Below, piece by piece: positions 1 through 8,854 of a stretch of DNA of 64,000 nt (the stretch's first letter is position 1; each line of letters starts with the position of its first letter). Origin of the DNA: Opitutaceae bacterium (GTDB lineage: Bacteria; Verrucomicrobiota; Verrucomicrobiia; Opitutales; Opitutaceae); NCBI GenBank assembly GCA_030648295.1, contig JAUSID010000123.1, positions 24,923-88,922 on the forward strand, read 5' to 3'. The notes beneath the pieces are model-generated. The model had not been told where the DNA came from. It made no database searches and worked only from the letters and a program-made list of their open reading frames with translations. Made by a program: the position numbers and the translations under genes.

Positions 1-479
1 GCCACCCTCGGCATGGTGCGGTGAAACGCGGTGTCGAAACACGCCACCTGGGGCAGTGCAGGGTGGCGCTTGCGGAGTGCCTTCATCAACGCGATCGCCA
101 ACGGCAGATGCTCGGGGTCATTCGGGGTGATGCGGTGCAACTCATCGAGCAACTCCGGCGTGACCCGCTCCGGTTCGGTGTGCGTCATTCCATGCACCAC
201 CCGGTGCCCCACGGCTTTGATCGAAGCGAACACCGGCTGCTCCTCGAGCCAGTCGAGGAGAAGAGCGACCACCGCATTGGGATCAGCGGAGTCGATGGCG
301 CCGCCATCGTGCGATTGTCCGGTCGAGTCCTTGAAGGTCAGTTTCGTGCCGGGTAAACCAATGCGATCCACTTTCCCGTCCAGCAGCCGCCGGAGCGGTT
401 CGCCCTGCTCATACACGGCAAACCGGATGCTCGAGGAGCCGCCGTTAATCGTGAGGACGGATGAATCGGCTGGCTTCAC
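1..479 (-). CDS. ackA: acetate kinase, N-terminal part (runs off the left edge)
   Basis: Acetate kinase interconverts acetate plus ATP with acetyl phosphate in the cytoplasm. Translation from the GTG at 479 gives a start of the form VKPADSSVLTINGGSSSIRF, carrying the NGGSSSI phosphate-binding motif of the ASKHA fold that opens AckA proteins. Further on are the expected VGHRVVHG block and a PEVACFDTAFH-like block (here PQVACFDTAFHRTMP). About 159 residues are visible of an expected 390-400; the C-terminal half lies outside the window. The GTG overlaps the TGA of the upstream aldolase gene (GTGA), so the two are translationally coupled. A second, broken ackA copy lies at about 16.1-16.6 kb, which makes this the likely functional one. 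The identification is firm; the start rests on the overlap. Confidence 0.9.
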   Translation of the reverse strand, partial: MKPADSSVLTINGGSSSIRFAVYEQGEPLRRLLDGKVDRIGLPGTKLTFKDSTGQSHDGGAIDSADPNAVVALLLDWLEEQPVFASIKAVGHRVVHGMTHTEPERVTPELLDELHRITPNDPEHLPLAIALMKALRKRHPALPQVACFDTAFHRTMPRV

Positions 480-1525
480 GGATGATGTTTCTCGCGCACC
501 GGGCTCTCGCGTTCCGCCTGTTCCGAATATTTTCCCTGCACCGCGAGACCGTTGCAGCGGGCGCGATGGTGTAGTGCCGCCTGCGCAGCAGCCACGTTCG
601 CAGGAGAGCCCTTCCACGTTTTTAGCGCGGCGTCTTGAAGGGCGCGGCCGTAGGAGAAACTCAATTTCCACGGGACGCCGCCCGCCCGACAGATGGCGTT
701 CAACCGCTCCGTCGCCGCCACGTCGGTTTGCCCGCCCGAAAGGAATACGATGCCCGGAACCGCGGCCGGCACCGCACGCCGCAGACAGCGGAGCGTGGCC
801 ACCGCCGTATCGTCGGCTTCCGCCTGTCGCGCACAGTCATTTCCTGATAGCACCATGCCCGTCTTGAGCAATATGACTTCCAGAGTGACGCGATGCGCCA
901 AGAGGCCCGCAAACATCGCTTGCAGCGTGAGGCCCACGACTTCCTCGCAACGTGCGAGCGTGTGGGGACCGTCCATCAAGACTTCCGGCTCCACTATTGG
1001 CACCAGCCCAGCTTCCTGACTCAACGCCGCGAACTGGGCGAGCGGCCATGCATTGGCCGCAATGCAGGCCGCCGTCGGCAGTCGGTCGCCAATGGCAATC
1101 ACTGCGCGCCATTTCGTGAAGCGCGCGCCGAGTTTCCGATACTCCGCGAGTCTGTCGCGGAGCCCATCGAGGCCTTGGGTAATCTTTTCGCCCGGAAAAT
1201 TGGCCAGAGGGATGGTCCCCTGGTCGACCTTGATACCGGGAATGATGCCCTGCCCGGCGAGAAGTTCCGGCAGGGTCGCGCCGCCGTCTCCCGTGCGCTG
1301 GCGGAGTGTTTCGTCGAAGAGGATTGCGCCGCTGATGAAATCGCTCAGGCCGGGAGTCGTGAACAGCGCCTCCCGATAGGCCCGGCGATTTTCGTCGGTC
1401 GACGGAATCGCGAGGGGCGCGAATCTCTTTCCGATGGTCGGAATGCTTTCGTCCGCGGCAAGGATGCCTTTGCCAAAAACCAAAAGTGCTTGCGCTGTCG
1501 ATTCCAATGCGGTCGGGAAATTCAC
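476..1525 (-). CDS. class I fructose-bisphosphate aldolase
   Basis: Cleaves fructose 1,6-bisphosphate to dihydroxyacetone phosphate and glyceraldehyde 3-phosphate by a Schiff-base mechanism. The 349-residue protein matches the eukaryote-type class I family in length (about 340-360). Recognisable sites are AADES (Asp25), GIKVDQG (about 98-104), FTKWR (Lys138, Arg140), IVEPEVL (Glu179, Glu181) and the Schiff-base lysine Lys221 in VILLKTGMV. The C-terminal SFSYGRALQ and KTWKG blocks are present, and the tail ends in a less conserved His-rich stretch. It lies upstream of ackA and overlaps it by four bases, so glycolytic and acetate genes appear to share a transcript. This is not the DhnA-type FbaB of E. 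coli, so no symbol is given. Confidence 0.95.
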   Translation of the reverse strand: MNFPTALESTAQALLVFGKGILAADESIPTIGKRFAPLAIPSTDENRRAYREALFTTPGLSDFISGAILFDETLRQRTGDGGATLPELLAGQGIIPGIKVDQGTIPLANFPGEKITQGLDGLRDRLAEYRKLGARFTKWRAVIAIGDRLPTAACIAANAWPLAQFAALSQEAGLVPIVEPEVLMDGPHTLARCEEVVGLTLQAMFAGLLAHRVTLEVILLKTGMVLSGNDCARQAEADDTAVATLRCLRRAVPAAVPGIVFLSGGQTDVAATERLNAICRAGGVPWKLSFSYGRALQDAALKTWKGSPANVAAAQAALHHRARCNGLAVQGKYSEQAERESPVREKHHP

Positions 1526-1670
1526 GGTTCGCGTCGGTCCCTTTTCCCGGCTGCCCGGGCGGCCTGGAGCTTTGATCGTGCTCGGCTTGCCTCCACCGTT
1601 TTGACGTGTGTGGTCAACTCCACTGGGGTGGCTGAACCTCCCACCTGATGTTTGATGGACATGTCGGGAT

Positions 1671-3107
1671 TTATTTTAAGCTCTGCCCTCCAATAATCCC
1701 AAAAACCAGAAAGAGTATCGCCGTTAACACCAGGGCCGTAAAATTATAGGGGTTGGCATATTTCAAGTATTTCACCTGATCAGCATCGACTGCATTCGAC
1801 GACATATTCGTCATTCCAGCGACCGGGGACGTAACATCGCCAAATGTTCCGCCAGTGATTACCGCGGCCACGCAGATTGGAATGCCTGAACCACCGGACA
1901 CTGCCAGGGAAATTGCAAAAGGCATAATTAAGGCAGAGGCAGCCCAGCCTGACCCTAAAAAGTAGGTGACCGCAGACGCTGTGATGAAAAGCGATACCGG
2001 AATGCTCCACCCCGGCAGGGAATTTCCAATCTGCTGCTGAATGAAATCACTTAGCTTTAACTCCTGTGAAACAGCACCCAAAGACCATGCCAACACAAGA
2101 ATGGCCAAAATTTCCATGAGTCTATTCCCGCCAGAAATCAGGTCTGCGGTCATTGTTTTTACAGGATACTTTTGCAGACAATAAACGAGGCCGGTAATGA
2201 ACATCGAAACAAACAAGGCCACTAACATCGCTTTGTTGGGGTCGGTGGCGGCAATGACAGATGAAATCGTTCCGCCCGCTCCGTCCTTTGATTTCCCAAA
2301 ATACCAGAAGAAAAAGAAGCTGGAAAAGATTACCGCCAGCATCGGAGTGGCCAGATTGATCATCCGTGGTTTTATTTCTGGCTTGTCGTCTTCCATGTCC
2401 ATTCCTTTCGAAGCTTCCGTTTTTGCGGCTTGCTTCTGTTTTTCTGCGGAAGGTTTTTTCCACTGAAGAAATATGGAGAAGAAAGTGATGAACAGGACCA
2501 CGATGCTGAAAAATTGAAAAGGAATGGAATGCAGCAAAATGCTGTAGGCAGATTGTTCTTTAACACCTCCCGCAGCTTTCAGGCCCTGACTGATATTGGC
2601 TATGTTGAATCCCACGAAAGTGGTGGCAATTGGAATCATCTCAACAATCGGACTGGCGGTATTGTTGAGCATGAAAGCCAGGCGTTCCTTCGCAATTTTA
2701 TGTTTGTCGGCCAGCGGACGTATAATGGAGCCTGCGCCGATAATCCTGAAGGCACAGTCGATAAATGTAACCGGGATCAATGCCCACAAAGTGAAAAAGA
2801 CCCCTTTTTCACTCTTAACGAACTTACCGACCCACGTAGAAAACGCAGTGATGCCGCCGGCTTTTCTTACCAGCGCAATTAAACCGCTGAACAGATACAG
2901 AAAAAGCAGCACCTGCAAATTACCTTTATCTGATATTATGCTCACCGCATTGGCGATGGCGGTTTCCAACCCTCCGATGACCGAAGGGTTCAGCAGGTAG
3001 CTGCCAACCAGCAAGCCCAAGAGCAGCGAAGGCAAAACCTTCTTTGACCAAATCGCGACCGCAATGGTGATGGTGGCAGGTAGAATCGAAAGCCAGGTGT
3101 TATCCAT
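1671..3107 (-). CDS. NhaC-like Na+/H+ antiporter family membrane protein
   Basis: A 478-residue polytopic inner-membrane protein with about 11-12 hydrophobic segments. It begins MDNTWLSILPATITIAVAIW and contains a long cytoplasmic loop rich in Lys and Glu (about residues 215-245). The repeat-like segments with TASPIVEMIPIATTF and GGTFGDVTSPVAGMTN resemble the paired re-entrant regions of NhaC/ArsB-type ion transporters. Related Na+/H+ antiporter family proteins exchange Na+ (or organic substrates) for protons; the exact substrate cannot be read here. Codon use is visibly AT-richer than in every neighbour (many AAA, ATT, TTT and GAA codons), which suggests acquisition from a lower-GC donor. 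It sits alone, with 145 bp to the aldolase and 66 bp to the metal ATPase gene. An amino-acid/H+ or lactate/malate antiporter of the same superfamily is possible. Confidence 0.75.
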   Translation of the reverse strand: MDNTWLSILPATITIAVAIWSKKVLPSLLLGLLVGSYLLNPSVIGGLETAIANAVSIISDKGNLQVLLFLYLFSGLIALVRKAGGITAFSTWVGKFVKSEKGVFFTLWALIPVTFIDCAFRIIGAGSIIRPLADKHKIAKERLAFMLNNTASPIVEMIPIATTFVGFNIANISQGLKAAGGVKEQSAYSILLHSIPFQFFSIVVLFITFFSIFLQWKKPSAEKQKQAAKTEASKGMDMEDDKPEIKPRMINLATPMLAVIFSSFFFFWYFGKSKDGAGGTISSVIAATDPNKAMLVALFVSMFITGLVYCLQKYPVKTMTADLISGGNRLMEILAILVLAWSLGAVSQELKLSDFIQQQIGNSLPGWSIPVSLFITASAVTYFLGSGWAASALIMPFAISLAVSGGSGIPICVAAVITGGTFGDVTSPVAGMTNMSSNAVDADQVKYLKYANPYNFTALVLTAILFLVFGIIGGQSLK

Positions 3108-3173
3108 TTTTACTCCTCATCTTCATGGCCGGGTTCATGGCCATACTGAGTTCAGTCGGGATCTTCATTTAGC

Positions 3174-5396
3174 TCATTTGTTGGCTTTAGGCTTGGGCTC
3201 AGCTTCGGCTTCAGGCTTGGATTCGGTTTTGGTGTCAGACTTGGGCTGAGCCTTCAGTCTGAGCAGTCGCGCGTTAATGGCCACAATCACGGTGCTCGCG
3301 GACATCAGCACGGCGCCAAGCGCGGGAGTGAGCAGCACGCCCCACGTATAGAGCGCTCCGGCGGCCAGCGGAATGGCGACGACGTTATAGCCCGTGGCCC
3401 AGAGAAGATTCTGAATCATCTTGCGATACGTCGCGCGCGAAAGCTGCACGATGGCCACGACATCGAGCGGATTGCTCCGCACGAGAATCACGTCGGCGGT
3501 TTCCACCGCGACATCGGAACCGGCTCCGATGGCGATGCCCACATCGGCCTGCGCCAGCGCCGGGGCATCGTTCACGCCGTCGCCCGTCATGGCCACTCGC
3601 ACGCCGCGGGCTTGGACTTCTTTCACTTTGGCCGCTTTGTCCTGCGGCAGGACTTCGGCGAAGTATTCATCGAGCCCGACCTGATCCGAAACCCATTTGG
3701 CCGTGGCCTTGTTGTCGCCGGTAAGCATCAGGCAGCGGATGTCGAGTGCTTTGAGGGCCGCGATCGCCTGCTTCGCCTCGGGTCGGACAAGGTCGGCGAG
3801 GGCGAGCGCACCTTTCAACTTTCCGTCGACCAGAATGAACACGACCGTCTTGCCCTGGGCTTGCAGCGGCTCGACGCGATTGTCGGATAGCGTGATGTTC
3901 TGGTCGCGCAGGTAACCGGGGCTGACCACCTTGATGTCTTTGCCCTCGACCCGTCCCTCCGCGCCTTTGCCCGTAAGACTTTTGAAGTTTTCGACGGGCA
4001 GTTTCTTTTCCGAGGCGGCGGCGATCGCCTTCGCAATGGGGTGCGCGGAATTCGCATCCACGGAAGCGGCGTAAGTGCGCAGCGTCTCCTCGTTGATGTC
4101 CGACGCGAGTATCAGGGTATCGGTGACGCCAAAGCGACCCTCGGTCAGCGTGCCGGTCTTGTCGAAAATGATGGCCCGCACTTTTCGGGCGCCTTCGAAA
4201 GCCACACGATTGCGAATGAGCAGACCGCTTTTCGCGGCGAGGGCCGTGGAAACGGCCACGACCAACGGCACGGCGAGGCCGAGCGCATGCGGGCACGCGA
4301 TGACCATGACGGTGACCGTGCGCTCGATCGCGAACGCGAAATCCTGGCCCACGATTGCCCGCCAGATGAAGAACGTGAGCACGCCACCGCCCAGCGCGAC
4401 AATCGTGAGCCACAGCGCTGCGGTGTTCGCGAGATCCTGGGTCTTCGATTTGCTCTCCTGCGCCTGCTTCACCAAGTCGATGACCTGCGACAAAAACGAG
4501 TCCTTGCCCGTGCCCTTGACCTCGATGGTCAGCGAACCCTCGCCGTTGATCGCTCCACCGATGACCTTTTCGCCCGTCTTTTTGGTCACGGGCGTCGATT
4601 CGCCGGTGAGCATGGCCTCATCGACCGAACTCTCGCCGGACACGATGACACCATCCGCGGGAATTTTCTCGCCGGGCTTGATCAGCACTTTGTCATTCAC
4701 CGCGAGTTCGCTCAGCGGCACGTCCTTCACGTTGCCGTCGGGCATGAGCTTGTGCGCATCGGACGGCATGAGTTTGGCCAGCTCCTCCAAAGCGCGCGAA
4801 GCACCCATCACGGACTTCATTTCGATCCAGTGCCCGAGCAGCATGATGTCGACGAGCGTGGCCAGCTCCCAGAAGAACATCTTGCCGGTCAGGCCGAACA
4901 CCACCGCGCTGCTGTAAATATACGCCGTGGCGATCGCCACGGAGATGAGCGTCATCATCCCCGGCCGGCGCGATTTTATCTCTTCGAGAAATCCTCGGAG
5001 GAATGGCCAGCCGCCAAACCAGAAGACCGCGGAAGAAAAACCGAACAACACGTAGACATCACCGGGAAAACGAATGGCTTCGCGCAGTCCCACCAACGAC
5101 TGCAGCATCGGCGAGAGGACGAGAATCGGCAGGGTGAGGATCAGCGAAATCCAGAATCGCTTCCGGAAGTCCGCCGCCATGTGGGCATGGTGATCGTTGT
5201 GATCATGGCTGCCATGCTCGCGCGGCTGATCAGAGCCGGCGTGCTGCAATTGCGCTTCCGCCTCCAACCAATCCTGCTCGGCACGCCCCGGCGGATGACC
5301 TTCCTGCTTGGAAATGGCGTAAGCTCTCTTCGCCACCTCGTCGTGGGCCGGCTTGGTTTCGGGCCTATTCTTGTCCGCGTGTTGGTGCTCTTTCAT
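3174..5396 (-). CDS. copB: CopB-type heavy-metal P1B ATPase with CPH motif
   Basis: An ATP-driven metal exporter of the inner membrane, 740 residues from the chosen start. The His-rich N-terminus (HQHADKN, then HGSHDHNDHHAH at about 75-90) is typical of P1B-3 pumps, which lack a Cys-x-x-Cys HMA domain. The transmembrane metal site is CPH (Cys368-Pro-His370) rather than CPC, as in CopB proteins that move Cu+ or Cu2+. The TGES dephosphorylation loop, the phosphorylated Asp412 in DKTGT, the SAHPIAKAI motif and the GDGVNDAP hinge are all present. The tail is a low-complexity charged run (KPEAEAEPKPKANK). ATG 5396 is chosen because AGGA lies at good spacing and because a start further upstream would run into the preceding gene. 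The M48 protease and lemA lie just upstream on the same strand. Confidence 0.92.
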   Translation of the reverse strand: MKEHQHADKNRPETKPAHDEVAKRAYAISKQEGHPPGRAEQDWLEAEAQLQHAGSDQPREHGSHDHNDHHAHMAADFRKRFWISLILTLPILVLSPMLQSLVGLREAIRFPGDVYVLFGFSSAVFWFGGWPFLRGFLEEIKSRRPGMMTLISVAIATAYIYSSAVVFGLTGKMFFWELATLVDIMLLGHWIEMKSVMGASRALEELAKLMPSDAHKLMPDGNVKDVPLSELAVNDKVLIKPGEKIPADGVIVSGESSVDEAMLTGESTPVTKKTGEKVIGGAINGEGSLTIEVKGTGKDSFLSQVIDLVKQAQESKSKTQDLANTAALWLTIVALGGGVLTFFIWRAIVGQDFAFAIERTVTVMVIACPHALGLAVPLVVAVSTALAAKSGLLIRNRVAFEGARKVRAIIFDKTGTLTEGRFGVTDTLILASDINEETLRTYAASVDANSAHPIAKAIAAASEKKLPVENFKSLTGKGAEGRVEGKDIKVVSPGYLRDQNITLSDNRVEPLQAQGKTVVFILVDGKLKGALALADLVRPEAKQAIAALKALDIRCLMLTGDNKATAKWVSDQVGLDEYFAEVLPQDKAAKVKEVQARGVRVAMTGDGVNDAPALAQADVGIAIGAGSDVAVETADVILVRSNPLDVVAIVQLSRATYRKMIQNLLWATGYNVVAIPLAAGALYTWGVLLTPALGAVLMSASTVIVAINARLLRLKAQPKSDTKTESKPEAEAEPKPKANK

Positions 5397-5425
5397 AGCG
5401 GGATCCTGACATTTTCTTGACATGG

Positions 5426-7387
5426 TCAGTTTACGCCTGTCTCCACAAACGGCGGGATCGGGCAATCCAGCGTATCGGCGATGGCGCGGAGCAATTCGGC
5501 CTCGCGTGTCTGGATCACGCCGTCCGCACCGACCACCTGCACGCAGGCTTCGAGCAAGTGCTTCTTGATTTGCGGTGCGGCCAACGCGAGGCGATCGAGC
5601 GCGGTATCCAGCTGCTCCAGGCCGGATTCCTTGCGCGACAGGAACTGCAACTCATCGGTCTTCCCCTGCAAATGAGACGCGCCCGCCTGGAACGCTTTTT
5701 CGCGGTCGGCAGCGTTGCTGCTGCCGGTGTTCGCCAGCGCCGAGAGGACAACGGCGCAATCGCGCGCGAGCGGTGCGAGCGTTTGGAAGCGAACGGAAGC
5801 CGGGCGGGTTTCGCCCCACTGCGATGCGAGGTGGCGACGAACGATTTTTTGCAGGACGAACTCGAACAGCTCGATCTTGTCGTCGCTTGCGATGAGCCAT
5901 TGCAAAGCCTGGCTGAATTGCTCGAATTCGTCGGGCCGAAGCTGCCGCAACGCAGGCAACGCCAGGTTCACGAGCGGCAGCCGCGCGCGCGCGATGACGG
6001 ACGCGACCTCAGGCCAAAGCGCGGCGCTTTTTTCGCCCATTCCCGGCGCGGCACGCCGGGCAAGTTCCGCGAGCTCCTTCGCGCGCAACGTATCGTCCGG
6101 GCTGAGGAGCATCGCGTAAACGAGCGCGGTGGCATCGAGCGGTTCGCGAGCGGCCGACTGGAGCTTTTCGGAATATGAATTCCGCAGCGCCTCGGCATAG
6201 CGAAGGTGCAGCGGCGTGGGGTTGCCGAGGTTCGGCAGCATGGCGCCGATCAGTACGGCGTTGGCCGCGATGCCGGCGGCGCCAGCCCGCCCGCCGGGCA
6301 TCCCAGGAACCGGCGGAAACGGGAATCGCGACACAGGCGGCTTCGCCGCCCCACGACGTGGCGATTCTGCCTCAACCATTGGGGCGCTGGCTTTCTTGAA
6401 CTTTCCGTCCCAGCCCGGATCGATGGCGCGGATACGGGCGTCGAGCGGCGGGTGGGTGGCCAGCGCACCGAGGAACGGCCGGCCCATGCCGTTGCCGAAA
6501 AACATGTGACTGGCTTCGCCGGCGTGAGCGGATTCGATCTTCGACCCGGCGCCGCCGATTTTTTGCAACGCACCGGAAAGCCCCGCCGGATTGCGGGTGA
6601 ATTGAACCGCGGAGGCATCGGCCAGAAACTCCCGCTGCCGACTGAGCGCGGCTTGGATCAGCCGGCCGAAGAATACGCCAATTGCGCCGATGACGATCAG
6701 CGCAAGCCCCAGGAACATCAGCGGATTTTTCTCCTGGCGGCTGCGGCCGCGCGAGAAGAGCAGAATCCGGCCAATCACCGCGAGGCACACAATGCCGAAG
6801 ATGACGCCCATGATCCGCAGATTCAGGCGCATGTCGCCATTGAGAATATGGCTGAACTCATGGCCGATGACGCCCTGCAATTCGTCGCGGCTGAGCAAGG
6901 TCATGCAACCGCGCGTGACGCCGATGGCGGCATCGCCCGGCGTGTGGCCGGCGGCAAAGGCGTTGATGCCTTTCTCGTCGTCGAGCACATAGACTTTCGG
7001 GACGGGCACCCCGGAGGCGATGGCCATTTCCTCGATGACGTTCCGGAGTTTCCGCTCTTCGGGATGGCTTGTATTGGGGCTGATGAGCCGGCCGCCGAGC
7101 GCTTCCGCGACGGCACTTCCTCCCTTGGACAGCGCGGCGGTTTTGTAGAGGCTGCCGATGATGACGACCCCGAGCGTGCCGAGCACGACGTAGAGGAAGA
7201 GCTGCGCATCCCACAGCACCAGCTCGGGCAGAGGCTCGCCCGGCTGACGCTCGCTCCCGGTGCCGTAGAATATCAGCAGGCTGGCGACGTAGACCGACGC
7301 GATGATGCACGCGACGGCGATTGCGAAGTAGACCACCAGCACCTTCGTGTTCTTTCTGGCCCGGTCCTGATGTTCGAAGAAATCCAT
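5426..7387 (-). CDS. M48-family membrane zinc metalloprotease with large C-terminal extension
   Basis: An HtpX/Ste24-like zinc endopeptidase of the inner membrane, 653 residues. The N-terminal 110 residues carry two hydrophobic segments (about 17-38 and 58-80). The catalytic motif HEFSH is at His176-Glu177-His180, followed by two more membrane segments and QREFLADASAVQFTRNP, which supplies the third zinc ligand. A long C-terminal region (about residues 340-653) is far larger than in HtpX. It is predicted helical and rich in Ala, Leu and Arg, and its last part (QVVGADGVIQTREAELLRAI) resembles TerB-like helical domains. The gene follows lemA with a 13-bp gap; the M48 plus LemA pairing is widespread. 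The known family role is membrane protein quality control; the extension's role is not known. Its end is 29 bp from the CopB start. Confidence 0.9.
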   Translation of the reverse strand: MDFFEHQDRARKNTKVLVVYFAIAVACIIASVYVASLLIFYGTGSERQPGEPLPELVLWDAQLFLYVVLGTLGVVIIGSLYKTAALSKGGSAVAEALGGRLISPNTSHPEERKLRNVIEEMAIASGVPVPKVYVLDDEKGINAFAAGHTPGDAAIGVTRGCMTLLSRDELQGVIGHEFSHILNGDMRLNLRIMGVIFGIVCLAVIGRILLFSRGRSRQEKNPLMFLGLALIVIGAIGVFFGRLIQAALSRQREFLADASAVQFTRNPAGLSGALQKIGGAGSKIESAHAGEASHMFFGNGMGRPFLGALATHPPLDARIRAIDPGWDGKFKKASAPMVEAESPRRGAAKPPVSRFPFPPVPGMPGGRAGAAGIAANAVLIGAMLPNLGNPTPLHLRYAEALRNSYSEKLQSAAREPLDATALVYAMLLSPDDTLRAKELAELARRAAPGMGEKSAALWPEVASVIARARLPLVNLALPALRQLRPDEFEQFSQALQWLIASDDKIELFEFVLQKIVRRHLASQWGETRPASVRFQTLAPLARDCAVVLSALANTGSSNAADREKAFQAGASHLQGKTDELQFLSRKESGLEQLDTALDRLALAAPQIKKHLLEACVQVVGADGVIQTREAELLRAIADTLDCPIPPFVETGVN

Positions 7388-7400
7388 GGGAGGATGTGCT

Positions 7401-8003
7401 TCAAGTGAACGAAACCTTCGTCGCTTCCCGTTGCACCGGGTCCTCGATGACGAACAACTCGGCGGCCGTGAAACTGAACGGGCCGGCGACGAGGTTGCTG
7501 GGGAAAACTTCCCGCTGCGTGTTATAGGCCATCACCGCGTCGTTATACGACTGCCGGGCGAAGGAGACTTTGTTCTCCGTCGAGGTCAGCTCCTCGGTGA
7601 GCTGCATCATGTTCTGACTGGCCTTGAGGTCGGGATATTGCTCGACGACGACCATGAGGCGCGACATGGCGCCGGCCAGTCCGCCCTCGGCGCCGACGAG
7701 TCCCTTCATCGCACCGGCGTCGGCGGGGTTGGCGGCCGCGGCCTTGGCGGCGGCGAGGGCGGTGTTGCGGGCGGCAACGACGGCCTCGAGGGTTTCGCGC
7801 TCGTGCTTGAGGTAACCCTTCGCGATCTCGACGAGATTCGGGATCAGGTCGTAGCGCCGCTTGAGATGGACGTCGATTTGGGCAAAGGCGGTTTTGAAAC
7901 GGTTGCGCAGTGCGACGAGTTTGTTGTAGATGCCGACGACGAAAAGCGCGGCAAACAATGCCAGCGCTGCCAGCACGATGATGATAATCAATGAAGGGCT
8001 CAT
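7401..8003 (-). CDS. lemA: LemA family membrane-anchored protein
   Basis: A 200-residue protein with a single N-terminal membrane anchor (MSPSLIIIIVLAALALFAAL) and a helical body. It contains the family signature NRFKTAFAQIDVHLKRRYDLIPNLVE within residues 34-60, then a long helical bundle ending YNDAVMAYNTQREVFPSNLV. LemA proteins form a four-helix bundle facing the periplasm or cytoplasm; their molecular function is unresolved. The ATG at 8003 is chosen because it begins directly at the hydrophobic anchor; an in-frame extension upstream adds 52 residues of Arg-rich sequence unlike the family. It is followed after 13 bp by the M48 protease gene, the classic LemA/HtpX-like arrangement. Confidence 0.93.
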   Translation of the reverse strand: MSPSLIIIIVLAALALFAALFVVGIYNKLVALRNRFKTAFAQIDVHLKRRYDLIPNLVEIAKGYLKHERETLEAVVAARNTALAAAKAAAANPADAGAMKGLVGAEGGLAGAMSRLMVVVEQYPDLKASQNMMQLTEELTSTENKVSFARQSYNDAVMAYNTQREVFPSNLVAGPFSFTAAELFVIEDPVQREATKVSFT

Positions 8004-8171
8004 GATATTGTATAGGCGGAAAGTGATTTGATTCCTGGGGCGGCTGCGGTCTCGTTTCGAATAATGCCGCTCTTTGAGCGGCAGCGTTTCGACGTGCAGC
8101 AATGCACGGACGCGGAGAGGGGCGACTTGAAGCAAGCGTGAGCGAGCGCGCTGGCTCACCCGCCGTTCAAA

Positions 8172-8705
8172 TCAAACCGAGACGGGCGGAGCGTGACTGC
8201 GGAACGCGGCGCCAAGGCACACCTCCGGCGTAAACACCCAATGATGAGGTCTCGTCGGACGAACCGGGTCGCATCTGCCTGCGGCAAATGCGTATGCACG
8301 CGTGACGCTCGAGCATGAAAAGGTGAGCACCGGTTGTGAAACCGGTTTCAGAATGACGAAGGGCGTTATCGTCGTGCTCGACGGCTGGATGGTCGATTCA
8401 CACCGGCACTTCTCTTCGCAGCCGTTCCGGTCGCAGTGGTCCCGCTGCGCTGCGCCGTCGTCGTGATGGGAAACCGAGTGGAGCTGGTGTGCCTCGATCG
8501 CGTGCGTCTGCCCCGGCTCACGCGCGTAGACGTTGTCGTGCGCGAAGACCATCCTCGCTTGGGCGTTGCAGGCTCCTTCGTGACCCACGCAGTCGCAAAC
8601 GTGCTCCATGCCCTGGACACCGATACCAACGAGCCAGAGCGAGGCGCACGCCCCCGCGGAAATGCGGCGCAAGACACTAACCTTGCGTTGCCGCGTCGAA
8701 TTCAC
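8172..8705 (-). CDS. Cys/His-rich exported small protein, probable metal-resistance leader gene
   Basis: About 177 residues from GTG 8705; a GTG at 8735, which overlaps the preceding stop codon, would add ten residues. The N-terminus looks like a signal peptide (LRRISAGACASLWLVGIG). It is followed by a Cys/His cluster with MEHVCDC, CNAQARM, HSVSHHDDGAA and HCDRNGCEEKCRC, and a Pro-rich C-terminal part ending FRSHAPPVSV. Similar poorly conserved Cys/His-rich exported proteins are, as far as I know, found as first genes of heavy-metal RND efflux operons in Verrucomicrobiota. Here no cusCBA-type genes follow; the next gene downstream is lemA. It overlaps or abuts the small membrane protein gene upstream. 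Function is inferred only from composition and position near the CopB pump. Confidence 0.55.
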   Translation of the reverse strand: MNSTRQRKVSVLRRISAGACASLWLVGIGVQGMEHVCDCVGHEGACNAQARMVFAHDNVYAREPGQTHAIEAHQLHSVSHHDDGAAQRDHCDRNGCEEKCRCESTIQPSSTTITPFVILKPVSQPVLTFSCSSVTRAYAFAAGRCDPVRPTRPHHWVFTPEVCLGAAFRSHAPPVSV

Positions 8706-8731
8706 CTTGAGCGCGGGTCCGGAACGAACGG

Positions 8732-8854
8732 TCACTTCCTGGACAGCTTGGTGATCGCGACGACGAGCAGGACGACCACCAGGACGCCGGCCAGCGCCCA
8801 GATCGACATCCCTCCGTCCGCCCATCCGTTCATCCATCCGTCTGTATGGTTCAT
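8732..8854 (-). CDS. 40-residue single-pass membrane protein
   Basis: Begins MNHTDGWMNGWADGGMSIWA, continues with one hydrophobic segment (ALAGVLVVVLLVVAITKL) and ends SRK. The start ATG 8854 has a good ribosome-binding site: AGAAGGA sits eight bases upstream. The Trp/Gly/Met-rich head followed by a single membrane helix resembles the small proteins found beside metal-transport genes (SHOCT-like minus the SHOCT tail). The stop codon overlaps a possible GTG start of the Cys/His-rich gene downstream, so the pair is probably co-translated. The role is unknown. The strong ribosome-binding site and clean membrane topology make it a convincing real gene despite its length. Confidence 0.7.
   Translation of the reverse strand: MNHTDGWMNGWADGGMSIWALAGVLVVVLLVVAITKLSRK

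Noticed and set aside
4041..5420. 459-codon plus-strand frame
   Set aside because: Antisense to the CopB ATPase with its DKTGT and CPH motifs; composition is Arg/His-rich noise.
6206..7408. 400-codon plus-strand frame
   Set aside because: Antisense to the M48 protease gene carrying HEFSH; no ribosome-binding site or domain.
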